A stretch of 64,000 bases of DNA from Fictibacillus terranigra. Its GTDB lineage: Bacteria > Bacillota > Bacilli > Bacillales > Fictibacillaceae. Shown here in pieces: positions 1 through 7,727 of the stretch. A model generated the notes under the pieces. It ran no database searches and had not been told where the DNA came from. It saw nothing but the letters and a program-made list of their open reading frames with translations. Position numbers and translations under genes: made by a program. Within the stretch, counting starts at the first letter, position 1. Each line of letters opens with the position of its first letter. Location: the NCBI RefSeq assembly GCF_030412265.1, contig NZ_JAUHLN010000001.1, forward strand, positions 1,116,001 to 1,180,000, read 5' to 3'.

Positions 1-1473
1 GTGAAAGAACATGGAAATCTTCCTTATCCTGAAGGAACAGCCTGTGCTGAGGTTCTAAAATCAGGGGAAAAGGGAGGTGCCAACGCTAAAACGGTAGCTA
101 TCGGCTTTCTTTTTGGAGGTCTTGTAAAAGTACTGGGCGATGGCTTCATGCTGTTCAAAACCGAAATTGAAACACAAGTGGGCAAATTTAAAAATGCCGT
201 AGTGGGTATGGACATTTTTCCGGCTCTTCTCGGTGTGGGCTACATTATCGGCCCCCGTATCGCTGGACAAATGCTGGCAGGAGGTTTGCTTGCCTGGATC
301 GTATTAATTCCTGCCATATCATTTTTTGGCGCGGACAGCACAACCGCCATTTTCCCTGCCCATGATCCGATTGGAAAACTTGATGCATGGGGCATTTGGG
401 ACAGCTATATTAAATACATCGGTGCCGGGGCCGTTGCGGTTGCCGGGCTGATCACACTCCTTAAAACGCTGCCGACATTGATTTCCACAGCGGCCCAAAC
501 GATGAAGGGCTTTTCGGGTGGAGCGGCAAGCAGCGGCATCGAGCGTACTGATAAGGATATGCCTTTCCGATACGTCATTTTAGGTATTATCGCATTGGTG
601 ATCATCATTGGTGCCGCTCCTATAACGAACGTTGGCTTTATCGGGGCGATCGCCATCGCCGTTTTCGGATTCTTGTTCGTGGCTGTCGCTTCAAGGATCG
701 TCGGTATCGTCGGAAGTTCCTCCTCACCGGTTTCCGGTATGACGATAGCTACTTTATTAATCGTAACGCTTGTTTATAAAGTTACCGGACTTCACGGTAT
801 GGAGGGAATGAAGGCTGCCTTAACTGTTGCGGCTATCGTGTGTACAGCTCTTGCTGTTGCAGGCGATATCTCACAGGATTTGAAAACAGGGCATCTTGTA
901 GGAGGTACTCCTTGGAAACAGCAAGTGGCCATGATGATCGGCGTTGTGGCTTCCGGTCTAGTCATCGGCATTATCTTGATTGTTCTAGATCAATCCTATG
1001 GGATGGGTTCACAGCAGCTTCCTGCTCCTAAAGCAGCCATCATGAAAGTGCTGGTTCAGGGGATCTTTGGCGGTGATTTACCATGGAACCTTATCTTTAT
1101 CGGTGCCGCTATCGCGGTCGTCATTGAATTCTTAGGACTTAATTCATTGGTAGTCGCGGTAGGCCTGTATCTTCCAGTCCATATTTCCGCACCTGTGATG
1201 TTCGGAGGAGCGGTAAGATGGCTTGTGGATTCCCGTGCGAAATCCAAGGAAGAACGCTTGGCGAGGTCTGATAAAGGCGTACTGTTCGCCTCCGGTCTCA
1301 TCGCGGGAGAATCTTTGCTCGGTGTGTTAATCGCTGTTCTGATTTTCTTTAAAATCGATATTCCAGCAACACCATTGACGGACAACCGATTGATTCCATT
1401 TGTGATTTTCCTGTTTGTCTGCTGGCTTCTGTATTGGGTGTCATCCAGAGCGAAAGTGGATAAAACAGAATGA
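1..1473 (+). CDS. OPT family oligopeptide transporter (5'-truncated by window edge)
   Basis: Integral membrane transporter of the OPT superfamily, which imports small peptides or metal chelates across the cytoplasmic membrane. The visible part is 490 residues and the true start lies upstream of the window; full-length bacterial members are usually about 600-700 residues. The family signature NLPYPEGTACAEVL is at visible residues 6-19. The rest is a series of strongly hydrophobic segments rich in Gly and Ala (for example visible residues 187-235 and 425-480), ending in a short charged tail. The stop overlaps the start of the following PqqD-like gene by ATGA, so the two are translationally coupled. 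The substrate cannot be told from sequence. Family assignment is firm. Confidence 0.93.
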   Translation: MKEHGNLPYPEGTACAEVLKSGEKGGANAKTVAIGFLFGGLVKVLGDGFMLFKTEIETQVGKFKNAVVGMDIFPALLGVGYIIGPRIAGQMLAGGLLAWIVLIPAISFFGADSTTAIFPAHDPIGKLDAWGIWDSYIKYIGAGAVAVAGLITLLKTLPTLISTAAQTMKGFSGGAASSGIERTDKDMPFRYVILGIIALVIIIGAAPITNVGFIGAIAIAVFGFLFVAVASRIVGIVGSSSSPVSGMTIATLLIVTLVYKVTGLHGMEGMKAALTVAAIVCTALAVAGDISQDLKTGHLVGGTPWKQQVAMMIGVVASGLVIGIILIVLDQSYGMGSQQLPAPKAAIMKVLVQGIFGGDLPWNLIFIGAAIAVVIEFLGLNSLVVAVGLYLPVHISAPVMFGGAVRWLVDSRAKSKEERLARSDKGVLFASGLIAGESLLGVLIAVLIFFKIDIPATPLTDNRLIPFVIFLFVCWLLYWVSSRAKVDKTE

Positions 1474-1838
1474 TGGGAGTTTTCCTATCACGTAAAAAAA
1501 CAAAGAAAAACCTGTTAATCATGATTCCAAAGTTTAAACGAGGCATTCATACGGAGACCCGGGAGGAAGGAAAGGTGTACCTGATGATTCCCCGGACCAA
1601 TCCAATAGAAAGGTTTTCCATCCGTTTTTTAAAGCAGCCCTCTTTTCTTTCGGTCAAGCTTGATGCGCTGGGTGCGTTTGTAGCAGCGCGAATCGACGGC
1701 ACAAATAAGATTGAGGAAATCGCTGCCGGACTGGAGAGGACGTTTGGGGAAGAAGCCGCTCCTGTCGTTCCAAGGCTCGCTAAATTTATAGAAATGCTTG
1801 AAATAAACGATTGGATCATATGGGAAGACGAGAAGTAA
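1470..1838 (+). CDS. PqqD family protein
   Basis: Protein of 122 residues. Residues from about 55 to the end match the PqqD-like winged-helix fold: a conserved KLDALGAFVAARIDG segment, then an EIAAGL helix and a final hydrophobic WIIW strand. PqqD domains bind ribosomal precursor peptides for radical-SAM enzymes in RiPP pathways, but no such enzyme or precursor is visible here. The start overlaps the stop of the OPT transporter gene (ATGA), so a role linked to that transporter is inferred. No strong ribosome site precedes the chosen ATG, which fits coupled translation. A later ATG near 1584 has a better Shine-Dalgarno but would remove an N-terminal part that looks like the family. Confidence 0.8.
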   Translation: MMGVFLSRKKTKKNLLIMIPKFKRGIHTETREEGKVYLMIPRTNPIERFSIRFLKQPSFLSVKLDALGAFVAARIDGTNKIEEIAAGLERTFGEEAAPVVPRLAKFIEMLEINDWIIWEDEK

Positions 1839-1919
1839 TATTTGTTATCCCATATATGCCGTGTCTCATATCCTCTTGCTTTCATTCATATAAATGAGAA
1901 AAAGAAGAGGAGTGAGGAA

Positions 1920-2078
1920 ATGGGATCCTTTTTGATTGTACTAGTGCCGGTCTTCTTCGTGTGCGGAGGCGCCGCGCTGCTCATCAGTTCTCTCGTAAAA
2001 TCGGATACCGGGCAGTACGATATTGAAAATTTGTGGGAAGACCGGGAGTATTCATCTGATGACTATAATTTGAAGTAG
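1920..2078 (+). CDS. Small membrane-anchored hypothetical protein
   Basis: 52-residue protein beginning MGSFLIVLVPVFF. A single transmembrane helix occupies about residues 3-26 and is followed by an acidic, Tyr-rich soluble tail (DIENLWEDREYSSDD). The ATG at 1920 is chosen because GAGGAGTGAGG lies just upstream; a longer reading from 1842 has no ribosome site. It lies 81 bases after the PqqD-like gene on the same strand and may be co-transcribed. I do not recognise the family. Confidence 0.65.
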   Translation: MGSFLIVLVPVFFVCGGAALLISSLVKSDTGQYDIENLWEDREYSSDDYNLK

Positions 2079-2240
2079 AGGGAACTCCTTGGTAAGAGGG
2101 GTTTTTTCTCTTATGATCGATGAAAAACTTGAAAAGATGCGGGATTGCTGTTTTAATGGATTAGCAAAAGGGAACTCAGTAAGATAGCTGAGCGAATGTT
2201 TTTATACAGCTTCACGGTTATCAGATAGAGGAGGATTTTT

Positions 2241-3020
2241 TTGGGGAACCGAAAAAAGGTGATTTATGCCCTGACTGCTATCGTAGCAGCCATGGCAGTG
2301 GTTTTTATTTTTTACTCTGTAAAAAGCCCTGAGAAGCATGAGGGAAGGGAACAAAAAAAATCACCGAACACACATCTTAAACAGCCTAGACCAAAACAGA
2401 TTAGAATTGTTGCGCTTGGTGACTCACTGACTTATGGAAGAGGAGATCCGAAGCGTAAAGGGTATATCGGCTTGGTCAGACAGGGGATGCAGAGGGAGTT
2501 AAAGCGTCCGGTCGTGCTGAATAACTATGGAATCAGCGGACAGCGTTCTGATCAGCTGTACAAGCAATTGAGCAATGGAATGGTATCGAGATCCGTGCGC
2601 CAGGCGAACTACATCTTCTTGTTTATCGGAACCAATGATTACAGGAAAACGGCTGGCTGGAACTTCAGGAATATTAATCAGAAGGAGATGGCAATCGGAC
2701 AGAAGGTACTGTATCAAAACCTGGAGAAGATTACTGCCGAGCTCCGAAGCCAGAACAAAAGAGCGCATATTTATATTCTCGGATTGTATAATCCTTATAC
2801 GGAAAACTTCTATGATGAGGTATCTGCCCGCGTCATTAAACGATGGAACGCGTCGATTCAGCAGGTCAGTGCAGAGACACCGAATTCCACTTACATCTCC
2901 ACCTATGAACTATTCGCAGGCATTCAAAAGCGTGAATATTTCTCCGATCAGATACACCCTAATCCTAAAGGGTATTACAGGATCGCTCAACGGGTGCTCG
3001 GTGAACTTAAACTGAGGTAG
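2241..3020 (+). CDS. Membrane-anchored or secreted SGNH/GDSL-family hydrolase
   Basis: 259-residue lipase/esterase-like protein. Residues 7-26 form an N-terminal hydrophobic segment (signal peptide or anchor), followed by a Lys/Pro-rich linker. Catalytic blocks are all present: GDSLTYG at 60-66 (nucleophile Ser62), a Gly in NNYGISG near 97-100, GTND at 130-133 (oxyanion Asn132) and SDQIHPN with Asp236 and His239 completing the triad. It probably acts on ester-linked groups at the cell surface; the YpmR-type lipases of Bacillus are the closest group I recall. The start is TTG, preceded by a strong GAGGAGG. A terminator follows directly. Confidence 0.88.
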   Translation: MGNRKKVIYALTAIVAAMAVVFIFYSVKSPEKHEGREQKKSPNTHLKQPRPKQIRIVALGDSLTYGRGDPKRKGYIGLVRQGMQRELKRPVVLNNYGISGQRSDQLYKQLSNGMVSRSVRQANYIFLFIGTNDYRKTAGWNFRNINQKEMAIGQKVLYQNLEKITAELRSQNKRAHIYILGLYNPYTENFYDEVSARVIKRWNASIQQVSAETPNSTYISTYELFAGIQKREYFSDQIHPNPKGYYRIAQRVLGELKLR

Positions 3021-3038
3021 TATTCAATTCATGCATAA

Positions 3039-3072
3039 ACCCCGGACAGGTTTGACCCGTCCGGGGTTTTGT
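3039..3072 (+). terminator. Rho-independent terminator after SGNH hydrolase
   Basis: A 9-bp stem (ACCCCGGAC at 3039-3047 paired with GTCCGGGGT at 3059-3067) is followed by a T run, 18 bases after the hydrolase stop codon. Confidence 0.9.
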
Positions 3073-3177
3073 TTCGCTAGCAAGAGCAAAGTGATGAGCG
3101 TCTTTTTAATATGTATCACATACTGTTGCTGCAAGCGAGGCTGTGCGATAAAATATTCGCATCTTCACTGGAAGTAA

Positions 3178-3372
3178 TTAACGCTTGATATCGTTCTCGA
3201 GTTTGCCGTTCATATCAATCATGAAGCCGATTTCACGTCCAAGGAGCTGGCTCAGTTCCTTGGCTTTCTTGTCGCTTTCATTCTTAATCTGTTCTATAGT
3301 CAACTCACCTTTTAATCGGGAAGATCCTACAATAATACTTAAGTCTCCTTTTTCAAAAAAAACAATTCTCAT
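3178..3372 (-). CDS. Hypothetical protein, 64 aa
   Basis: Small protein of 64 residues with a beta-rich N-terminal part (MRIVFFEKGDLSIIVG) and a charged helical C-terminal half (ESDKKAKELSQLL). It has no membrane segment or signal peptide. AGGAGG sits about 7 bases upstream of the ATG on the minus strand, which supports it as a real gene. It stands alone between two plus-strand genes. I do not recognise the family. Confidence 0.6.
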   Translation of the reverse strand: MRIVFFEKGDLSIIVGSSRLKGELTIEQIKNESDKKAKELSQLLGREIGFMIDMNGKLENDIKR

Positions 3373-3599
3373 CGTTCTGCCTCCTATTTAGGAATTTCTG
3401 TCTATTCCTTATATATTTCGCCCTAATTAAAAAAGCTGTCGGGGTAAATCTATGAATTAATTGAGCAGTATGACTCTAGTCTACCCCTTAATAGCTGCAA
3501 AGATTAATAAGAATCATAAATTAACGTAAAAATTTACCTTTCCCTCCAAAAAAGATGGTATTATGATACATAGAAATTCTTCTGTCAGGAGGAACTATC

Positions 3600-4301
3600 G
3601 TGGATGAATTTTTGCAACTGATCGTATTGGTGAGCAAGCTCTTATGGGCAAAAGCTGCAGCTGGTTCTTTTGCACTGGGCGTGCTCATCGAAGTCTTGTT
3701 TCAAAATTTTTGGGTGCAATTTACAGCAGCGGTTCTCATCGGAATGTTCGCGGTGAAAATGATTGAGCTTGCGATTCGATACTATTATTATCATAATTTT
3801 ATTCATAGAAAATTAAAAAACAGCCTCGGTTCGCCGGCGGATTTAGACCTTTTTCTGCAAACCTCGATGAAGCGGGAAATTTCCAGGGGACTGCTGCCGA
3901 ACTTAAAGCATTTGCGCAGCCGATTGATTCAGATGCGGTCTACGGAACTGCGGCTGTTCCATACGTACTTGAGAACGAATACCAGAACAATGAAGAATGG
4001 AAAACCAGTCGGGTATGCCATCGGGATTCTGATCGGAATGTTTACCAGCTTTGCCATGGATATTCTTCATCTTGAAGGACTTTCGTTTTCACAGGAGAGT
4101 ACAGTAAAAACCGTTTTGCTTCTGCTCGTATGGTTTGTGGTTGCCCATTTGTGGATGAATCAACGAATTCGAGCCTTTGCTCAGTTGGACGGTATTGTTT
4201 TAGCCTGTTTAAATGAAAAGCTTCACGATCCATTTGAACCGGATGAAGATCCGTCGGATGATCCGTATTTTGAAGAAAAAATATTGAAAGAGCATTCCTG
4301 A
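3600..4301 (+). CDS. Hypothetical membrane protein, 233 aa
   Basis: Protein with several hydrophobic segments: about residues 10-30, 36-58, 140-160 and 164-186. Between them lies a basic soluble region with many Arg and Lys, and the C-terminal tail is very acidic (DPFEPDEDPSDDPYFEE). The start is GTG with AGGAGGA seven bases upstream. It is monocistronic and ends in a terminator shared with the convergent mpg gene. No known domain is recognisable to me, so function is unassigned. Confidence 0.7.
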   Translation: MDEFLQLIVLVSKLLWAKAAAGSFALGVLIEVLFQNFWVQFTAAVLIGMFAVKMIELAIRYYYYHNFIHRKLKNSLGSPADLDLFLQTSMKREISRGLLPNLKHLRSRLIQMRSTELRLFHTYLRTNTRTMKNGKPVGYAIGILIGMFTSFAMDILHLEGLSFSQESTVKTVLLLLVWFVVAHLWMNQRIRAFAQLDGIVLACLNEKLHDPFEPDEDPSDDPYFEEKILKEHS

Positions 4302-4316
4302 GAGGATGCTCTTTTA
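4287..4316. terminator. Bidirectional terminator between membrane protein gene and mpg
   Basis: AGAGCAT (4289-4295) pairs with ATGCTCT (4306-4312). A-rich and T-rich flanks on the two sides allow it to work for both convergent genes. It overlaps the stop codon of the upstream gene. Confidence 0.8.
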
Positions 4317-4928
4317 TTTTGACACGCAGATGTTGTCCTTGATCCAAAACCGGTAAGGATACTGGGCAGCCTCTCCGGCATAGTCCACGTTGATGCGTGG
4401 GCCTGATAGTATCTGTACTTCAGTTATCGTCGTATCGCCTTTAATGTAAAGGTGCTTCGCATTGAGTTTAAGTCCGTAATCATTTAAAGTGATCCCCAAC
4501 GCTTTACAAAGCTTTCCCGGACCGTTCGTGAGTTTTTTCAATTGTCCAGGCTTCCAGTCCCCATCATCTAACACTGGAATTTCGAATGAGCGGCGGCGCA
4601 TCATTAAAGGGATGCCTTCTTTCGGTTCGAGTGCACGTATTAGTATGGCTTCCGGCTTATGGAGAGGGCCGGAAACGATATTAAAACAGGTGTGCATCCC
4701 GTAAATAAAGTAGACATAGACATAACCTGGCTCTGCATACATGATTTCGGTCCTTGGCGTTCGTCTGCCTCCAAATGAATGGGCAGCCATGTCTTCAGGC
4801 CCTAAATAGGCTTCTGTTTCTACAATGATGCCGGATGCAATCCCTTCGTCCGTTTCGTGAACCAGCTCCATTCCAAGCAAAGATTTAGCCAGTTCCAGGG
4901 TAGGGAGTTCAAAAAACTTCTCGTTCAT
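4314..4928 (-). CDS. mpg: DNA-3-methyladenine glycosylase (AAG/MPG type)
   Basis: Base-excision repair glycosylase that removes alkylated purines such as 3-methyladenine and hypoxanthine from DNA in the cytoplasm. The protein is 204 residues, normal for the bacterial AAG family. Visible hallmarks are the catalytic-region motif VETEAYLG (Glu37/Glu39), the SFGGRRTPR loop at 51-59, the YVYFIYGMH segment at 71-79 and NGPGKLCKALGI in the second half. The ATG at 4928 is chosen because TGGAGG precedes it by six bases; an in-frame ATG six bases further upstream overlaps that ribosome site. It is convergent with the preceding membrane-protein gene. Confidence 0.94.
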   Translation of the reverse strand: MNEKFFELPTLELAKSLLGMELVHETDEGIASGIIVETEAYLGPEDMAAHSFGGRRTPRTEIMYAEPGYVYVYFIYGMHTCFNIVSGPLHKPEAILIRALEPKEGIPLMMRRRSFEIPVLDDGDWKPGQLKKLTNGPGKLCKALGITLNDYGLKLNAKHLYIKGDTTITEVQILSGPRINVDYAGEAAQYPYRFWIKDNICVSK

Positions 4929-5099
4929 AACCATCCTCCAATACAACTTACAAATTGATGTCTTTTTACTATACCCTTATCTTTCATGGAAACGTGTCGG
5001 ATGAACAGGATTATAATTGTCAGAATTTCGGGTATGTTTCAAGGAGGAAGTTAGAGAGTAAGGGAGAATTCTATAGTGTAAAGACGGGAGGCGTTAAAG

Positions 5100-5264
5100 A
5101 TGGATGGAAAAGTAAAGAAAACGGGCATCTATGAAAACCTTTCGAAACGACGCTATGAATACTGGTATGTAAGTAAATCAGGATTGAAAACAATGGTATC
5201 TTGGCTGTGCTGGAGTGCACCTCCGTCCGTAATAGAGGAATGGAGCAATTCGCAGGCCAAATAA
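5100..5264 (+). CDS. Small hypothetical protein, 54 aa
   Basis: 54-residue protein starting MDGKVKKTGIYENL, basic and Tyr/Trp-rich in the first half, with a short hydrophobic stretch TMVSWLCWSA near residues 31-40. GGGAGG lies nine bases upstream of the ATG, and a perfect terminator hairpin starts two bases after the stop, which together support a real short gene. Function is unknown. Confidence 0.6.
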   Translation: MDGKVKKTGIYENLSKRRYEYWYVSKSGLKTMVSWLCWSAPPSVIEEWSNSQAK

Positions 5265-5265
5265 T

Positions 5266-5296
5266 GAAGTTCCCTTCACTTTGAAGGGACTTTTTT
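5266..5296 (+). terminator. Terminator after 54-aa gene
   Basis: AAGTTCCCTTCA pairs with TTGAAGGGACTT (one mismatch) around a 2-base loop, followed by a T6 run. Confidence 0.85.
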
Positions 5297-5367
5297 GTAT
5301 CCTGCATGGAATGTAAAAGGAAAAACCTGGACAGAACTGTGTATAAAAACGAAAGGAAGCCTGTTCA

Positions 5368-5553
5368 ATGATGAATGTTCCACAAGGACAATTGCGCCGG
5401 GCGGTAGAAAAAAGAAAACAGTTTCTTATCCAGAAGTTGCTGCACCATGGTTTTATTCTGCCGGAACACCGGCTCCTGCAGGAGTTTACATTATCTGAAT
5501 TGGAAAGAGAATGGAGATCCGTGCAAGGAAAGGACAGCAACGTAAGTATGTAA
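5368..5553 (+). CDS. FbpA-like small basic protein
   Basis: 61-residue basic protein. The segment LRRAVEKRKQFLIQKLLHHG, a short spacer and FTLSELEREW match what I recall of the Fur-regulated basic protein A family, small Bacillus proteins linked to the iron-sparing response and proposed to help a Fur-controlled sRNA. Family assignment rests on this pattern alone. I see no clear Fur box (GATAATGATTATC type) in the upstream 70 bases, so iron control is not shown here. The first of two adjacent ATGs (5368 or 5371) is used; GAAAGGAAG precedes it. Confidence 0.6.
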   Translation: MMNVPQGQLRRAVEKRKQFLIQKLLHHGFILPEHRLLQEFTLSELEREWRSVQGKDSNVSM

Positions 5554-5630
5554 ATTCATTGGAAATTACCATATTTTAAGCACGGCGTTCCTCCCTTTAT
5601 CCCTTTATAATAGATAGAGGGAGGGATTTT

Positions 5631-5813
5631 ATGAATCATCTGAGCGTTGATGACAAACTGTTATTGGCCGATCTGGCGCTGTCTCAAAAGTATGCGAAAG
5701 AACTTGTACAGTCCGAATTAATGGAGATCGAACTCGGCTTAAGGGAAGCAAAAAATGACCGGGTAAAGAAACTGAACGACTTGCTTGTGATTTTACATAA
5801 AACAGGATATTAA
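5631..5813 (+). CDS. Hypothetical protein, 60 aa
   Basis: Helical, charged 60-residue protein (MNHLSVDDKLLLADLAL at the start), probably a soluble helical hairpin without Cys. GAGGGAGGGA lies six bases upstream of the ATG. Its natural terminator appears to be split by the IS3 relic just downstream. No family is recognised. Confidence 0.6.
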   Translation: MNHLSVDDKLLLADLALSQKYAKELVQSELMEIELGLREAKNDRVKKLNDLLVILHKTGY

Positions 5814-5815
5814 AT

Positions 5816-6069
5816 AAAAAATAACCCCAAGAACGGAACTGCGCCCCAATTGTTAGACACAACTAACAATTGGAGGTGCAGTTTTTTGTGACTAAATATT
5901 CTTTAGACACTCAATTAGCCGCCATTCAGGCTTATTTAAATGGAGTAGAATCTTACAAAGATACGGAAAACGTTATGGAGTAGACAGTACTCACTTATTA
6001 CTATTGGGCAAAGCGAATGAATCGTCCTGACAAATTTGGGTTCAGGGCAGAACGAGGGGTTATTTTTTT
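5816..6069 (+). terminator. Terminator arms separated by an inserted IS relic
   Basis: The left arm AAAAAATAACCCC is at 5816-5828, three bases after the stop of the 60-aa gene. The matching right arm GGGGTTATTTTTTT is at 6056-6069, about 230 bases away. The IS3-like relic lies exactly between them. The simplest reading is a former intrinsic terminator whose loop received the element. This is an inference from pairing and position. Confidence 0.5.
5837..6055 (+). pseudogene. IS3-family element relic: terminal palindrome and decayed OrfA
   Basis: A near-perfect palindrome at 5837-5883 (AACTGC...CCAATTGTTA paired with TAACAATTGG...GCAGTT) is followed by a GTG at 5888. This opens a reading frame beginning MTKYSLDTQLAAIQAYLNG, which resembles the N-terminal helix-turn-helix of IS3/IS150-type OrfA. 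The frame breaks after about 28 codons. The sequence then continues in another frame as RYGVDSTHL and in a third as YWAKRMNRPDKFG, both typical of the rest of an OrfA N-terminal region. OrfB and the right end are missing. It is a dead fragment. Confidence 0.65.
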
Positions 6070-6071
6070 AT

Positions 6072-6284
6072 TTATGAATCGAGCAAGCCTTTTCTCCGGG
6101 CTTCCATTCTCCATTCCGCTTCTTTCACTAATCTTTTAGGAAGCTTACCTTTATTTTTTAAAAAAGACCAATAGGTTTTGTACTGTTTGGGGCGCACGTT
6201 GGGTGATACCTTTCTTGCATACTCCCACCATGTAAGTTCATTGGATTCTAGCATTATTAAATACAGATCATCTTCTCTTCTCAT
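6072..6284 (-). CDS. Hypothetical protein, 70 aa
   Basis: Very basic and Trp-rich small protein (70 residues) with an ELTWWEYARKVSPN segment and a Lys/Arg-rich C-terminal half, so nucleic-acid binding is possible but unproven. The ATG at 6284 is chosen over an upstream in-frame start because AGGAG lies eight bases before it. It stands alone on the minus strand next to the IS relic. The family is not recognised. Confidence 0.55.
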   Translation of the reverse strand: MRREDDLYLIMLESNELTWWEYARKVSPNVRPKQYKTYWSFLKNKGKLPKRLVKEAEWRMEARRKGLLDS

Positions 6285-6511
6285 GCCATTCACTCCTGTT
6301 ATGCTTTGTTTCTCTGTCTCTCGCTTAGTATGCACATATTGATGGAACGTAAATCGTTTCCAACAAATTTAGTTTATGCGTTGGAATTGCACCGGTTTGG
6401 GACATTACGGATTTTTTTAAACAGAAGGTATTTACGGGTTCGGGGTTGAACTTATTAACTATCGTTCCGAGTTTGAACATAAGAAGATGAAAAAGCAAAG
6501 GAGGATGAGGA

Positions 6512-6781
6512 ATGGAACATATTGTGACGTTTGCCTCACTTTTAACGCCTCTCGTAACGGGCTTGGTACAGCTGTTAAAACGTACTTTCCCCATAAAGAA
6601 AAAGTTCATTCCATTAATCAGCTTTTTCATTGGAATCATTGTTGGAATTCTTGCTTATCCATTTACCGAAATGACGGTTGTTCTCAGGTTGTGGTCCGGA
6701 GGAATCGCTGGACTTGCTGCTACAGGATTGTATGAACTGGGTAAAAGGAGCTCAGGAAAAGCAAGCCGGAAAGCAGGATAG
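6512..6781 (+). CDS. Holin-like small membrane protein
   Basis: 89-residue protein with two or three hydrophobic segments (about residues 6-22, 32-50 and 58-76), a basic stretch KRTFPIKKK between the first two, and a basic C-terminal tail (GKRSSGKASRKAG). The layout and the conserved GGIAGLAATGLYELGK end resemble phage holins of the A118 (Hol118) group. No endolysin or other phage gene is nearby, so it may be a domesticated or orphan gene. The start ATG is preceded by AAAGGAGGATGAG. A terminator follows. Confidence 0.65.
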   Translation: MEHIVTFASLLTPLVTGLVQLLKRTFPIKKKFIPLISFFIGIIVGILAYPFTEMTVVLRLWSGGIAGLAATGLYELGKRSSGKASRKAG

Positions 6782-6794
6782 ATCGTCTTACATG

Positions 6795-6824
6795 ATACGA
6801 CTATAGTCATAGTCGTATTTTTTT
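6795..6824 (+). terminator. Terminator after holin-like gene
   Basis: Perfect 10-bp stem ATACGACTAT / ATAGTCGTAT with a 4-base loop and a T run. Confidence 0.9.
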
Positions 6825-6998
6825 GTGCGGGAGTATGGATGTGATTTTCCCGAGAAACAAGGAATAGACGCATTGTTGGAGAAATACTGAAACATCCAGA
6901 ATGAAAGAGTTAGAAAAAGAGGTTTTCCTTTGCCCCTTTTAAGGAATGTTTTACTTTAAGTACACATTTTATTAAAAAATACAGGGTGGTGAACCGAT

Positions 6999-7517
6999 GT
7001 GAAGTATTATGCAACCAGTTTTTTAATAGTAATGTTGGCTGTTTTTGCATCTCCGGGTTATTTGACACATTCACCAGGCGCACATGATCAGCCGGTTTCA
7101 TTTATGGAACAGCGAGCGGTAGCAGAGGAAACAGCTGCTCCTAAACCGGATGCCTTGAAATTATCTCAGGAATTCATTCAAAAGCTGACCCCTCAAGTTG
7201 ATGAGCAATATAGAGTGAAAGAATATTCCAGCAAAGAGGAACTTATTCGTAATTTAAGCAGTATCGCTTCCAAAAAAATAGCAAGCGATTATGTGAATGG
7301 AATGTTCGAAGAAAGAAGCGGCAAACTATATATCATACCTACAGATCTCCCTCCGTGGGTGGAGAAAGACAAACCCTACGAGTTGAAAAAATTATCCGGT
7401 ACATCCTATCACCTCATTCAAAAAAACAAAAGTGATTTATACGGGGAGTATAGTATAACACTTGGTTTTGAAAAAGTTAATAGCCATTGGGTCATTACTT
7501 TTGCCTCCATTAACTAA
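6999..7517 (+). CDS. Secreted hypothetical protein, 172 aa
   Basis: Protein with an N-terminal signal peptide: short basic start (MKYY), hydrophobic core at about residues 5-20. After this comes a soluble domain with mixed helices and strands, no Cys and a C-terminal beta-rich part (YGEYSITLGFEKVNSHWVITF). It is probably exported and could be a wall- or membrane-surface protein. The GTG start has GGTGGTGA about six bases upstream. It is monocistronic, with a terminator directly after it. I do not recognise a family. Confidence 0.65.
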   Translation: MKYYATSFLIVMLAVFASPGYLTHSPGAHDQPVSFMEQRAVAEETAAPKPDALKLSQEFIQKLTPQVDEQYRVKEYSSKEELIRNLSSIASKKIASDYVNGMFEERSGKLYIIPTDLPPWVEKDKPYELKKLSGTSYHLIQKNKSDLYGEYSITLGFEKVNSHWVITFASIN

Positions 7518-7526
7518 TGCCAAAAG

Positions 7527-7552
7527 ACGCATGAGAATCCTCATGCGTTTTT
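7527..7552 (+). terminator. Terminator after secreted 172-aa protein
   Basis: Perfect stem ACGCATGAG / CTCATGCGT with a 4-base loop, followed by T5. Confidence 0.9.
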
Positions 7553-7727
7553 GTATGTTAAGCATATGATTTTTGTTTCAGATGGCTCATCAATCGGTTA
7601 CTCAGCACTTTTCATAAAAATGAAAAGAAAATAAAATAATAGTCAGTAAAGTCCTTTATGGGATTGGACAAATGTATGCTTCCTTATTTACAATGGACAT
7701 AACCTAGCGATTTGGAGTAACTAAACA

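Noticed and set aside
840-1031. Short frames inside the OPT gene on both strands
   Set aside because: Shadows of a well-supported long gene with no own start signals.
2079-2115. Weak hairpin ending in T6 after the 52-aa membrane protein gene
   Set aside because: The stem AACTCCTT / AAGAGGGGTT has several mismatches, so it is not listed as a terminator.
6487-6735. 82-codon plus-strand frame overlapping the holin-like gene
   Set aside because: Frame-shifted shadow; the overlapping 89-codon frame has the ribosome site, membrane segments and terminator.
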